Shown here: in pieces, positions 9,943 to 20,354 of the stretch
Position numbering within the stretch: position 1 is the first letter of the stretch
Layout: each line of letters opens with the position of its first letter
DNA from: Nemertoderma westbladi
Lineage: Eukaryota > Xenacoelomorpha > Nemertodermatida > Nemertodermatidae
Direction of reading: 5' to 3'
Length of the DNA: 46,713 nt
NCBI GenBank assembly: GCA_032718475.1
Contig: JAUCBJ010001084.1
Span: forward strand, 1 to 46,713
Translations under genes and position numbers: made by a program
The notes under the pieces: model-generated
Database searches by the model: none
Told to the model about the DNA's origin: nothing
The model's input: only the letters and a program-made list of their open reading frames with translations

Positions 9943-12632
9943 TTAAAGATACCTTGTTACAATCTAGTATTATTTGGCGCTCGCTCCCTCTCTTACTAAA
10001 GATACCCTGTTACAATCTAGTATTCTTTGGCGCTCGCTCCCTCTCTTACTAAAGATACCCTGTTACAATCTAGTATTCTTTGGCGCTCGCTCCTTCTCTT
10101 ACTAAAGATACCCTGTTACAATCTAGTATCCTTTGGCGCTCGCTCCTTCTCTTACTAAAGATACCCTGTTACAATCTAGTATCCTTTGGCGCTCGCTCCT
10201 TCTCTTACTAAAGATACCCTGTTACAATCTAGTATCCTTTGGCGCTCGCTCCTTCTCTTACTAAAGATACCCCGTTACAATCTAGTATCCTTTGGCGCTC
10301 GCTCCTTCTCTTACTAAAGATACCCCGTTACAATCTAGTATCCTTTGGCGCTCGCTCCTTCTCTTACTAAAGATACCCTGTTACAATCTAGTATCCTTTG
10401 GCGCTCGCTCCTTCTCTTACTAAAGATACCCTGTTACAATCTAGTATCCTTTGGCGCTCGCTCCTTCTCTTACTAAAGATACCCTGTTACAATCTAGTAT
10501 TCTTTGGCACTCGCTCCTTCTCTTACTAAAGATACCCTGTTACAATCTAGTATTCTTTGGCGCTCGCTCCTTCTCTTACTAAAGATACCCCGTTACAATC
10601 TAGTATCCTTTGGCGCTCGCTCCTTCTCTTACTAAAGATACCCTGTTACAATCTAGTATCCTTTGGCGCTCGCTCCTTCTCTTACTAAAGATACCCTGTT
10701 ACAATCTAGTATTCTTTGGCGCTCGCTCCTTCTCTTACTAAAGATACCCCGTTACAATCTAGTATCCTTTGGCGGTCGCTCCTTCTCTTACTAAAGATAC
10801 CCCGTTACAATCTAGTATTCTTTGGCGCTCGCTCCTTCTCTTACTAAAGATACCCTGTTACAATCTAGTATTCTTTGGCGCTCGCTCCTTCTCCTACTAA
10901 AGATACCCCGTTACAATCTAGTATCCTTTGGCGGTCGCTCCTTCTCTTACTAAAGATACCCCGTTACAATCTAGTATTCTTTGGCGCTCGCTCCTTCTCT
11001 TACTAAAGATACCCTGTTACAATCTAGTATTCTTTGGCGCTCGCTCCTTCTCTTACTAAAGATACCCCGTTACAATCTAGTATCCTTTGGCGGTCGCTCC
11101 TTCTCTTACTAAAGATACCCCGTTACAATCTAGTATTCTTTGGCGCTCGCTCCTTCTCTTACTAAAGATACCCCGTTACAATCTAGTATTCTTTGGTGCT
11201 CGCTCCTTCTCTTACTAAAGATACCCTGTTACAATCTAGTATTCTTTGGCGCTCGCTCCTTCTCTTACTAAAGATACCCCGTTACAATCTAGTATCCTTT
11301 GGCGCTCGCTCCTTCTCTTACTAAAGATACCCTGTTACAATCTAGTATCCTTTGGCGCTCGCTCCTTCTCTTACTAAAGATACCCTGTTACAATCTAGTA
11401 TTCTTTGGCGCTCGCTCCTTCTCTTACTAAAGATACCCTGTTACAATCTAGTATCCTTTGGCACTCGCTCCTTCTCTTACTAAAGATACCCTGTTACAAT
11501 CTAGTATCCTTTGGCACTCGCTCCTTCTCTTACTAAAGATACCCTGTTACAATCTAGTATCCTTTGGCGCTCGCTCCTTCTCTTACTAAAGATACCCTGT
11601 TAAAATCTATTATTCTTTGGCGCTCGCTCCTTCTCTTACTAAAGATACCCCATTACAATCTAGTATTCTTTGGCGCTCGCTCCTTCTCTTACTAAAGATA
11701 CCCCGTTACAATCTAGTATCCTTTGGCGCTCGCTCCTTCTCTTACTAAAGATACCCTGTTACAATCTAGTATTCTTTGGCGCTCGCTCCTTCTCTTACTA
11801 AAGATACCCCGTTACAATCTAGTATCCTTTGGCGCTCGCTCCTTCTCTTACTAAAGATACCCTGTTACAATCTAGTATTCTTTGGCGCTCGCTCCTTCTC
11901 TTACTAAAGATACCCTGTTACAATCTAGTATCCTTTGGCGCTCGCTCCTTCTCTTACTAAAGATACCCTGTTACAATCTAGTATTCTTTGGCGCTCGCTC
12001 CTTCTCTTACTAAAGATACCCCGTTACAATCTAGTATCCTTTGGCGCTCGCTCCTTCTCTTACTAAAGATACCCTGTTACAATCTAGTATTCTTTGGCGC
12101 TCGCTCCCTCTCTTACTAAAGATACCCTGTTACAATCTAGTATTCTTTGGCACTCGCTCCTTCTCTTACTAAAGATACCCTGTTACAATCTAGTATTCTT
12201 TGGCGCTCGCTCCTTCTCTTACTAAAGATACCCTGTTACAATCTAGTATCCTTTGGCGCTCGCTCCTTCTCTTACTAAAGATACCCTGTTACAATCTAGT
12301 ATTCTTTGGCGCTCGCTCCTTCTCTTACTAAAGATACCCCGTTACAATCTAGTATCCTTTGGCGCTCGCTCCTTCTCTTACTAAAGATACCCCGTTACAA
12401 TCTAGTATTCTTTGGCGCTCGCTCCTTCTCTTACTAAAGATACCCCGTTACAATCTAGTATTCTTTGGCGCTCGCTCCTTCTCTTACTAAAGATACCCTG
12501 TTACAATCTAGTATTCTTTGGCGCTCGCTCCTTCTCTTACTAAAGATACCCCGTTACAATCTAGTATCCTTTGGCGCTCGCTCCTTCTCTTACTAAAGAT
12601 ACCCTGTTACAATCTAGTATCCTTTGGCGCTC
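9943..12632. repeat. 53-bp tandem satellite array (about 51 units)
   Basis: Units read CTAAAGATACCCTGTTACAA then TCTAGTATTCTTTGGCGCTC and GCTCCTTCTCTTA, 53 bp in all. From the unit starting at 9996 to that at 12593 there are exactly 49 periods with no net length change. Units differ only by a few substitutions: CCCTG/CCCCG, TATTC/TATCC, GGCGC/GGCAC/GGCGG and CCC/CCT. A 159-bp (three-unit) higher-order repeat is visible where GGCGGTC occurs at 10771, 10930 and 11089. The first unit is diverged at its start and the last is truncated. It contains no gene. Confidence 0.97.
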
Positions 12633-13194
12633 ATCCTAAAATATCCTAAAATAAATAAAATAAAACAATAATATCTAGTATCCTACAAAACCTGAACTAT
12701 TCGACCAGGCCTTTCAGTAACACCTTGCAACCCTTCTAACTCCCCTAGCGCCTTGAACTAGACTTCATGGAGTTATGGCATTCTAATAATAACTGCTTAT
12801 TTTTATTATTTCTTAATTTTACCTACATCAAAAACAAAAGCCTTATTAAATTTTACTAGAAATGGAGTATCGAGATTGGTCTTACCACAAATAAAGTTCT
12901 ACATCAAAACATTTCACCTACTTCAGTAGGTGAAATGTCCTATATAATGTCCTATATAATGAGTCATATATAATGTTACAATTTTTTTGGAATCGAATTT
13001 TCGATAAGCTTTCATTTTTAAATTGAATAATGATTGATTTGGGTTAATTCAACTCTTCGTTAATTATTATTTCAAGAATTAATTAATTCCTTATTAATTC
13101 ATTTTTTTCGTTCATTTATTCTCCTTATTTGTTGCATTGCGTTGCGTCACTAACTCACTCCTCCCGGTGGGGGGAGTGATCGGTGAGGGTCCCA
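12633..13194. other. AT-rich spacer with a perfect hairpin
   Basis: No gene. Contains the hairpin at 12909-12938 and a few direct TCCTATATAATG repeats just after it. Near 12676 a fragment CTAGTATCCTA recalls the adjacent 53-bp satellite. Confidence 0.4.
12909..12938. repeat. Perfect 13-bp stem hairpin
   Basis: ACATTTCACCTAC (12909-12921) pairs perfectly with GTAGGTGAAATGT (12926-12938) around a TTCA loop. No function can be assigned. It lies downstream of the CC2D1 stop. Confidence 0.85.
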
Positions 13195-13296
13195 CCCAGC
13201 TCTACCGACCAGTGTGCGGACTCCACCACCCAGCTCTACCGACCCGGGTGCGGACTCCACCCCCCAGCTCTACCGACCCGGGTGCGGACTCCTCCT
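13195..13296. repeat. 34-bp tandem repeat spanning the CC2D1 stop codon
   Basis: Three copies (starting at 13195, 13229 and 13263) of a GC-rich 34-bp unit beginning CCCAGCTCTACCGACC. The TAG stop of CC2D1 (minus strand, 13270-13272) lies inside the third copy, so the final codons of CC2D1 are repeat-derived. As 34 is not a multiple of three, the other copies read in other frames. Confidence 0.9.
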
Positions 13297-16200
13297 CCCA
13301 GGACGCGGCGACGCTCTCGGACTGAGTCCGCTCTTGGGCGACGTCCCCACTGGTTCCAGCAGCTGCGTGGCGCCAACTGACCCGTCCAACACCAACCACT
13401 GCTCGGTAACGGCCTCCGTATGCCGACCCACTATCGGGTCCCTCACTCTCGCCTTCACCTCAACCTTACCTCCTCCGGCCGCCTTCCTTCCATCCATCAA
13501 CCCCGCCGCTTCGTGGATAACAACTTTACTCTCCAACTCGGAGAGTTTAAACTGACAAGTTCCGATGAGTTTATCGCTTCGCAGGAATCCCCGTTCCTGG
13601 TAGACCTCGATTCGGGCAGATAGGCGCTTAATAGAACGCGCTAAACTCCGCGCCTTACGGTCGATACGACACATCATGTGGAAATCGTATCCAGGATTGT
13701 TTGAGTGTTTGACGGACCAACTTCGCCCCTCCTGGGGTTCCTCGTTGCTGGGATACGGCAGGGAGACCCGACAGTGGGTGTTGAGATCAGCCGGGGTCGT
13801 ACCCTCGCTCACAGGGAGGTTGACGCCTCGGATAATCACGATCTCGAGATCGGAATCGGCAAGATCTGCGTTGCTGCGAACCATGGTGAAGGTTCGCGAC
13901 TCGTACCGGAAGCGTGGGGGCGGGTCGCCGTGGATACGGGATGACGTCACGCGGTCCGCGTCTATGCGCACATGCTGGGCGAGTTTGTCGGCGCGCGAGG
14001 CGTTGGCCACGTCGCCCAACGAGGTGTAGTACTTGGAATTGTCGAGGCACTTCTGGAACTGGTGTTTGAGCACCGAGTCCAGCCGTTCGTACATGCTGAC
14101 CTGCTCGGAGCTGAGCGGGGCGCATTGGGAGGGATCCACGGAGGGGGCCGTTGACGTGATACACGGAGGCGGCACCTGACTCATGTCGACCAGTCGACCC
14201 GCTCGGACACCTTCGATCATCGAATCGATCCCCTTCGCGATACGGAGGAGTCTCAATGCCTCTTCCGAGTCTCCGCTCTTCTTGGCGGTTAGGGCCGCGC
14301 TTTTATATTGTTTCTGTCGCTCTTCCAGGAAGGTTAGCCGTTGGCTGGATCGGCGTTGAGGAGGCGCCGGTTGTGGCTGACGTTGGCGGGATTGTGATGC
14401 CGCTTGGCGAGGCTGTAGGGCTGCGGCACCTGCGTTTTGCGCCTGAATTTGTCTGGTTGGTGGCGCTGTGGCTGCAGGAGGTTGGCGAGGAGGCGTAACT
14501 CCGGTAGTTGTTGGCTGAACTGAAACCTGCAAATTAAAATTAAATATAATAATACATAAATTTGTATTTTCTCATCATTTTACCTCGTTATGATTTTTAT
14601 GAGCAAACTGTATAAGAATTGAGGGAAGGAGAAGTACACGGGTACACCCGTAATTATAATCCTCCTGTGATGGTTTGAAATCTCTATCGTAATCGCCATG
14701 TAAGGCGGACACATAAAGGTGGCAGACTGTAATTAAAATTGTTATTTTTGATTATATTGCTTACCTCGGTTACCTTAGCAAGGTCACATGTTAAACGGTC
14801 ATTAAATAATAGCCTCGTTGTTTTGCGATGAAATTGATAGTAAATTAGGAGATAATTTTGAATCATCATTACGGGCCAAAATCGAGAGACGATACTCTCA
14901 AGGCAAAGTTCAGTAAAAAAAAATTTAGTGGAAAGAAACAATCGCATCCAGTTCACTTACTTAATGGAATTTCGATTTAAAATAATGCCTAATAGAATAA
15001 TGTACCTGTAACAAGTGGCAGAGACCGGTTCAAGAAATATTCAATAATGAATGGGAGAATCTTTTATGCTCGCTAAGCTAAGGAATGCCTGTTCACCACC
15101 ATGGGTGATCTTCCACAGTGAACCCTTCCACTCTGTTTCCCAAGTTGCCTTGGTTCCCATTTATCGACCACTGAAGGATGATGGCCGGGGTTGCGCTGGG
15201 CTGCAGCACTTAAAGCACTGTGCCCAAATAGTGCTGCCCCCATCAAGGGATCGAACCACGGATCCCTAATTGGAAGCCTAGGAATGTCACCACTAGACCA
15301 AGCTGCTGCTTTTCAATATTCAACTCAAATTTAAATATTCAATAATAATCATTCGATAGTTAATATTAATTTGTCTAGCATTAAGCATTCTAGGGCTAAA
15401 GGAACAGCTTAGTTTTCGTTAAGCAGTAGGAATTGTTAAATATTTAATATAAATAATTAATATAAATGAATAATTATAACTCTAGGAATTGGCTTCAGCC
15501 AATCCATCTAGAACCTGGTACGGTATATGCTGTGGGAGTAAAGAAAATGGTTGGGTAGTGAGAGTATTGTACGTTGGGAGCTAGTGTGGCGGCCTCCCAG
15601 ACGTAGACCCACCTGTCTATCCCCGTCTATCCTCTGAACCTCCACCGATTCCTCAGTGCCAGGCAGCGGCGGGAACCCAGGCGGGGTCGGCAACTCGCTG
15701 TAATCCACAGCATTACCGGCTCGGTGACCCTTTATGGCGTCCTCGTACTGCTTAGCAACGCGGCCGAGACGCCGGGCCTTCCCTGACTCCCCGGCGCTCT
15801 GTGCCTCGCCGATTAGAGTCCGGTAGCGCGAGAGTCGTTGTTCGAGGTTCTCTGAGATAGAGAGTTGCTTGGGAGGGGTTTCCGGTGCCGGTGCCTGCTG
15901 CACAGACGGTGCAACCTGCTGCACCGTAGCCGGTGGACCAGTGCCCTGTAACAGTTGCCTCGGAGGCGGTGGGAGATCACTGAGATCCACTGGATCTCCG
16001 GCTTTTATTGCGGCAATCACAGGATCGAATTGTTTCAGTACCACCATCAGCTGTTTGGCGACGACCATATCACCGGATCTTTTAGCGGCAACAGCTGCTG
16101 AACGATATTCGGACTGGCGAGCTAATAGGAGCGGAGGTGGTGTGGTTGTGGTGGAGTGGGGTTGGGTGGTGGAGTGGGGTTGGGTGGTGGAGTGGGGTTG

Positions 16201-16974
16201 GGTGGTGGAGTGGGGTTGCGTGGTGGAAGGGGGTTGGGTGGTGGAAGGGGGTTGGGTGGTGGAAGGGGGTTGGGTGGTGGAGGGAGGTCGTCTTGCAGGT
16301 GCCTGGGAGGTAAGGAGAGGTTGGAGGTCGGGTGTTGGTTGCGAAGGATCCGGTGTTTCTAACTGGGGACTCCCTCGCCGCCCCTCGTCTACCCTCCTCG
16401 GTTGAGGGGGCGGCGGTGGAATGTCCCCCTCGTTTATCGGCTTCCCGGCCTGCGCCAGCCGCACCATCCCGTCCAGCGTGGTGATTGCGCGAGTGAAGCG
16501 GCGCGCTTTGGACGCGTCCTCCTCGACCTCCAGGGCGTTCCGGTATGCGGAACGCCGTTCCTCGACCACTTCCAAGACGTTCCCCAACCCGCTGACCTGC
16601 GGACGGCTGGTCGGAACAGTGATGTCTGCATTCATAACGGCCGTAGGCGGTTCCGCTTCAGTTATGGTCATTAGTTCGGCCATAAGTTCGGCATCGTCGT
16701 CGCTTTCATCGCTACCGATATCATCAATGTCTTTCATACACTCCTTGGCCATGGCGTCTATGGTTGCCATACCAACGGCATTGTCCTTCTGCGGCTTCCG
16801 TATGGGTGATTTTGAGTTCCCTCCCTGTAGAGCCGCCAGCTCAGCTTCGAGGTCGGAATCGTTATCGTTAAGACCATATGAATCATCATCCATGTCTGTA
16901 GATGTTGGTAACAATAACAAACCATGTCCTTGGCGTGGTTTTTCTGATGTCCTTGCTGGCTTCTTTTTTGGCAT
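13270..16974 (-). CDS. CC2D1: CC2D1-type coiled-coil/C2 protein (Lgd family)
   Basis: Two exons: 16974-15613 (454 codons) and 14526-13270, joined in phase 0 across CAG|gtgggt and ttgcag|GTT, giving 872 aa. The CC2D1A/B/Lethal-giant-discs family binds ESCRT-III CHMP4/Shrub proteins and affects endosomal sorting and signalling. Four DM14 repeats are visible, at about 132-190, 282-338, 375-433 and 518-576, each ending in a D/E-x-P-P-P-like motif. A C2 domain follows at about 680-815 (LEIVIIRGVNLPVSEG, then KLIGTCQFKLSELE), and then the family tail ending TEQWLVLDG. Length and order match animal CC2D1A/B. The N-terminus is acidic. A low-complexity PSTTQP repeat lies between DM14-1 and DM14-2. The C-terminal 35 residues are Ser/Pro/Arg-rich and partly encoded by a 34-bp repeat. 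A or B orthology cannot be told; invertebrates usually have one. Confidence 0.93.
14527..15612 (-). other. CC2D1 intron
   Basis: GT-AG intron of 1086 bp, donor GTGGGT and acceptor AATTTGCAG, phase 0. It contains a minus-strand tRNA-derived SINE. Small frames within it are not supported as exons. Confidence 0.85.
15040..15306 (-). mobile_element. tRNA-derived SINE in the CC2D1 intron
   Basis: On the minus strand the head reads AGCTTGGTCTAGTGGTGAC (A box, about 15287-15305). A B box GGTTCGATCCC at 15247-15257 follows, then about 200 bp of body containing GCAGCACTATTTGGGCACAG. This is the organisation of a polymerase III SINE, and its head is closer to a real tRNA than that of the element near 9262. 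Limits are approximate. Confidence 0.65.
16147..16288. repeat. 18-bp coding minisatellite in CC2D1
   Basis: About eight units encoding PSTTQP or HSTTQP on the minus strand (residues about 231-276). The PPSTT and PHSTT variants are blocked rather than mixed, which suggests recent expansion of two subtypes. The frame is preserved. Confidence 0.9.
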
Positions 16975-17245
16975 GTCTGTCAGTCTGTTGTTTCTATTTT
17001 CAAGTTCAATAAAACACGATTGACAATATCAGAATATTTAATATGAATTTATTTATTAGGCATACCGGCTGTGCGGCTGACCGGTACCGCAAGTCTGGTT
17101 GTCGAAAATGATTAGTTAGTAGAATTTAATAACAGTCAGACTACTGGACTAAGTCCAGTTGTGTAGATTTTCTACAAAGCTTTATCATATTACTTAAAAT
17201 TTGAAACACAACTAGTTCCACTCCCCGTCGTTGACCGTGTACAGT

Positions 17246-17725
17246 ACAGTTTTAATTAGGGTTGAGGCCGCCACTACTGTAACCAGCGAGTTTCATACAG
17301 TATAAAAATCCCTGTTGTTCATTTTGACCTGTTGTACCCTTATATTATACTATACCCTTGTTGTACCCTTAGATTATGACTTAAGGTTAGGGTTCTGGGT
17401 TACGTGACAGTTTTAATTAGGGTTGAGGCCGCCACTACTGTAACCAGCGAGTTTCATACAGTATAAAAATCCCTGTTGTTCATTTTGACCTGTTGTACCC
17501 TTATATTATACTATACCCTTGTTGTACCCTTAGATTATGACTTAAGGTTAGGGTTCTGGGTTACGTGACAGTTTTAATTAGGGTTGAGGCCGCCACTACT
17601 GTAACCAGCGAGTTTCATACAGTATAAATGTAAATGTTGGAAATTCCGCTAAATTTCTTACAATATGACTTAGGCTTAGGGTTAGCGGTTAGAGTTAAAC
17701 GACAGTTTTAATTAGGGTTAACCTT
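17246..17725. repeat. 161-bp tandem repeat
   Basis: ACAGTTTTAATTAGGGTT begins at 17246, 17407, 17568 and 17702. The first two intervals are exactly 161 bp and nearly identical; the third is shortened to 134 bp and diverged; the fourth copy is truncated. The inverse complement AACCCTAATTAAAACTGT recurs near 41305. A neighbouring GTAGGTACCCGAAACGTGAC (about 17940) has a relative near 41370. Confidence 0.9.
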
Positions 17726-18280
17726 AACCTTAACAGGTTAAGGAGGTAAGGACTGACCAACAAACCCTAACCATACCAAAATACAGAAATAATAAACCAA
17801 ATATACCCATATTGCCATAATATACAATCCGCTATAGCTTCAACAAATTAACTGTACAAACTTGTAAATTAATAAAAATGTACCGGTCTGCCGGTACAGC
17901 GGTAGGCCTAGTATTTTGTATTGCTGCTGTATTGCATTTGTAGGTACCCGAAACGTGACTGTACCAATTGGCACAGGTGTATGGGTGTAGGTAATTACCA
18001 TAACTTTCATTTTTTAAGGGGAACCAACTTTGCAACATTATTTATCTGTCCCATATTACCATGTCAACAGGAGGTCATTTCCAAAAGTCCACTTTCCAAT
18101 AAACCTACAGTCTTCTAAACTTGACCTACCCCCCACTGTAACCATGGTCACAAGTCACAAATTATATCCCGCCAAATTTAATATAGTTCCGAACTATCTA
18201 AATAAAATCCATTCTGGATATAGTGTCTTACATGTTGCCAATTCCAGACAATTACTTTCCGACCATTCAAGTTTGCCTAT

Positions 18281-18294
18281 GTTGCCATGGTAAC
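18281..18294. promoter_or_regulatory. X-box-like RFX motif
   Basis: GTTGCCATGGTAAC fits the imperfect palindrome bound by RFX factors, which drive ciliary genes in animals. A weaker version, GTAACCATGGTCAC, is at 18138-18151. It is about 1.3 kb upstream of the CC2D1 start and 2.1 kb upstream of the galectin-like gene. Motif match only. Confidence 0.4.
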
Positions 18295-18426
18295 TGATAA
18301 CATTTGAAATGTGGAGAAAATTTTAAAAGAATAACATGTTCAGTTTACTTCAATATTGATCATATGCACGTACATTAGATCCTCATTACATAATAAAGGT
18401 CTATGACCACAAGCACAGTCAATATA

Positions 18427-18440
18427 GTTGCCATAGCAAC
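18427..18440. promoter_or_regulatory. X-box-like RFX motif
   Basis: GTTGCCATAGCAAC is an excellent match to the RFX X-box inverted repeat. It lies 133 bp after the end of the motif at 18281-18294. Whether it is bound, or is only part of the CATAGCAACG repeat series nearby, cannot be told here. Confidence 0.45.
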
Positions 18441-18710
18441 GGGTATGTTTCATTATATATGTACTTTCGCTTTCTTATTTTTTCTTATTTTCATATTTAA
18501 CAGGTAATTATTATATTCTTGATTTGATATATTTGATTCTTGATGGAAATAATTAATCATGACCATACAGTAGCAACGGGAGATTTCCCACTTATACACT
18601 AATTGCGAGGTGGAATTTCTCCAAATTTTGTGAAATATGAATCCCGCAGTATATAGAAACATATTATGGACAACAATTTCAAAATTAATTTATGTTTACT
18701 TACTATACTT

Positions 18711-19015
18711 GCATAGCAACGAAGGTTTTCAATAGCAAACATAAAGTTTTTCACTGTACAGTATTCTTACCAAAAACAAGTTTTCTGCACCAGTATAAAG
18801 CTTTCCATAGCAACGGCGGGTTTTGCGTAGTAACGGTAAGTTTTACATAGCAACGACGAATTTACCATAGCAACCTGGATTATATGTTAGCAACAGAGCG
18901 TTTTTGACAGCAATAACAAGTTTTTTCTTAGAGTGTTATACATATGAATGGCAATAGGCCTACAGTACAGTATATCCTTAGCAACAGCGATTTTTTCATG
19001 GCTACGACGAATTTT
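18711..19015. repeat. Degenerate CATAGCAACG series
   Basis: Variants of CATAGCAACG followed by a short purine stretch and TTT recur at irregular spacing from about 18711 to 19010 (for example CCATAGCAACGG, ACATAGCAACGA, CCATAGCAACC). Each contains an RFX half-site RGCAAC. Either a decayed tandem repeat or clustered half-sites. Confidence 0.5.
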
Positions 19016-19379
19016 AATAAGATGTCAATGAGTCATGAAACATGAAAATATTAATAGGGGACTGTAGGCAAGATACTACCGTTGGATTGGAACATAACCC
19101 CAATTATACAGTAGAGGTACAGTAGCTACTAGGTGAACGTGTGTTGATTGATCTATTTTTAGCTTCGTTGCAAAGAGGTGGAAATGTAAATTCCCTCATT
19201 TAACGGTAGGGGTGTATATTAAAGATTCAGATTTGTAATACAGATCAGTAGAATTAAAGGTTGATCAGAACTGTAGGCCTACTTTGATTATAAATCATTA
19301 TCGTTCTTTATAGATGTTCTTGTTCTTCATTGGGGGTATCCGATCCGGCCGGAATTTACTGCACCAATATCCCGCATCG

Positions 19380-19504
19380 CCAGAACCTGTTATATTGACT
19401 TAGTTTATTGTTTTGGTGAGGTATCCCGCTCCTTTCCCTAAATTGAGACGATAAATTAATTAGCAGAGATGGAATTTTCTTCGACCCCCCCCCCCCCCCC
19501 CCCC
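19380..19504. repeat. Dispersed repeat fragment with poly-C end
   Basis: AACCTGTTATATTGACTTAG and what follows match parts of 360-480 and 45380-45510. As at 45510, the copy runs into a long C tract (about 19485-19504). Confidence 0.55.
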
Positions 19505-20354
19505 TTGCCTATCTCAGAAAGCAGAAAGTCATATATCAAATGTCATAGATCCCTCAAATTTCCTGTTCTTATTCCATATTCTTCTAGAAAGCACAGGGTT
19601 CTCCGAGTTGCTAATAATTATCTATAAAAATAAAATGTTTTCCTTCCGGTAAAACGTGAATATTCACGAAGTTACATTATCGGATCAGTGGTATGAGGCC
19701 CGCCCGTCCAAGAAATACGTTGTCTATGTGACCAGTTCTATACTACTGTACTCCACATTTGGTATTTCCAAGCCCGTTCCCTTAGTGAGTGACACATTTT
19801 CAATTTACTCAATTCCAATTATTAATTGTGAATTTCAATGATAATTTATAACAATAATTAGCCCTATAATTGAAACTACATAAGAGCAAAGCCATGAGGT
19901 TTTCATTGAATAATTTGACTGACCTAAGAGCAGTCGGATATATTTCTACTTGTCATTTTGTAAAAACAAATGAAAAATTTACTGTTTATTTGTAATTTAA
20001 CAACTTCGCTCTGAGTAGTGGCCAGTACTGTAGGGCCGTAGATATTCTATAGATTGCCATTGTCTGTCGATAAAGAGTGTCAAAATTGTTTTGCACAAAA
20101 TAATCATTGCGTACTTTGAAATTAATTAATAATTAATAATAAACATTAGTTGATTAGTTTCTTCTGACGGGCTAACTTTCATAACGCCTGCATTATTATG
20201 CAAGTTAGTATAAGGTTTAAGAAAAAAAAAACAACACAAATCAACTTATATAATTACCGGTATAAAATACATTGCGCGTTTGTGCGCTTAGGGAATTATT
20301 ACAGAATTTATATAAATAAAAACCATAATATTTTACTAAATAACATTCACAAGA

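Larger units (their letters stand above)
16975..20354. other. Gene-free interval between CC2D1 and the galectin-like gene
   Basis: The two genes are divergently transcribed away from this interval. It holds a 161-bp tandem repeat (17246-17725), X-box-like motifs (18138-18440), a degenerate CATAGCAACG series (18711-19015) and a dispersed repeat ending in a poly-C run (about 19380-19504). No exon with coding character was seen. Confidence 0.5.

Noticed and set aside
9943-12632. CRISPR-like array
   Set aside because: Units are contiguous with no unique spacers, and the DNA is from an animal. It is a tandem satellite.
13137-13623. Plus-strand frames over the CC2D1 3' end
   Set aside because: Shadows of the minus-strand CC2D1 coding sequence and the 34-bp GC-rich repeat.
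14684-14956. 90-codon minus-strand frame in the CC2D1 intron, considered as a middle exon
   Set aside because: The phase-0 junction between the two CC2D1 exons is complete without it, and the peptide resembles no family.
15869-17023. Plus-strand frames of 178 and 200 codons opposite CC2D1 exon 1
   Set aside because: Antisense shadows; the minus strand carries recognisable DM14 repeats.
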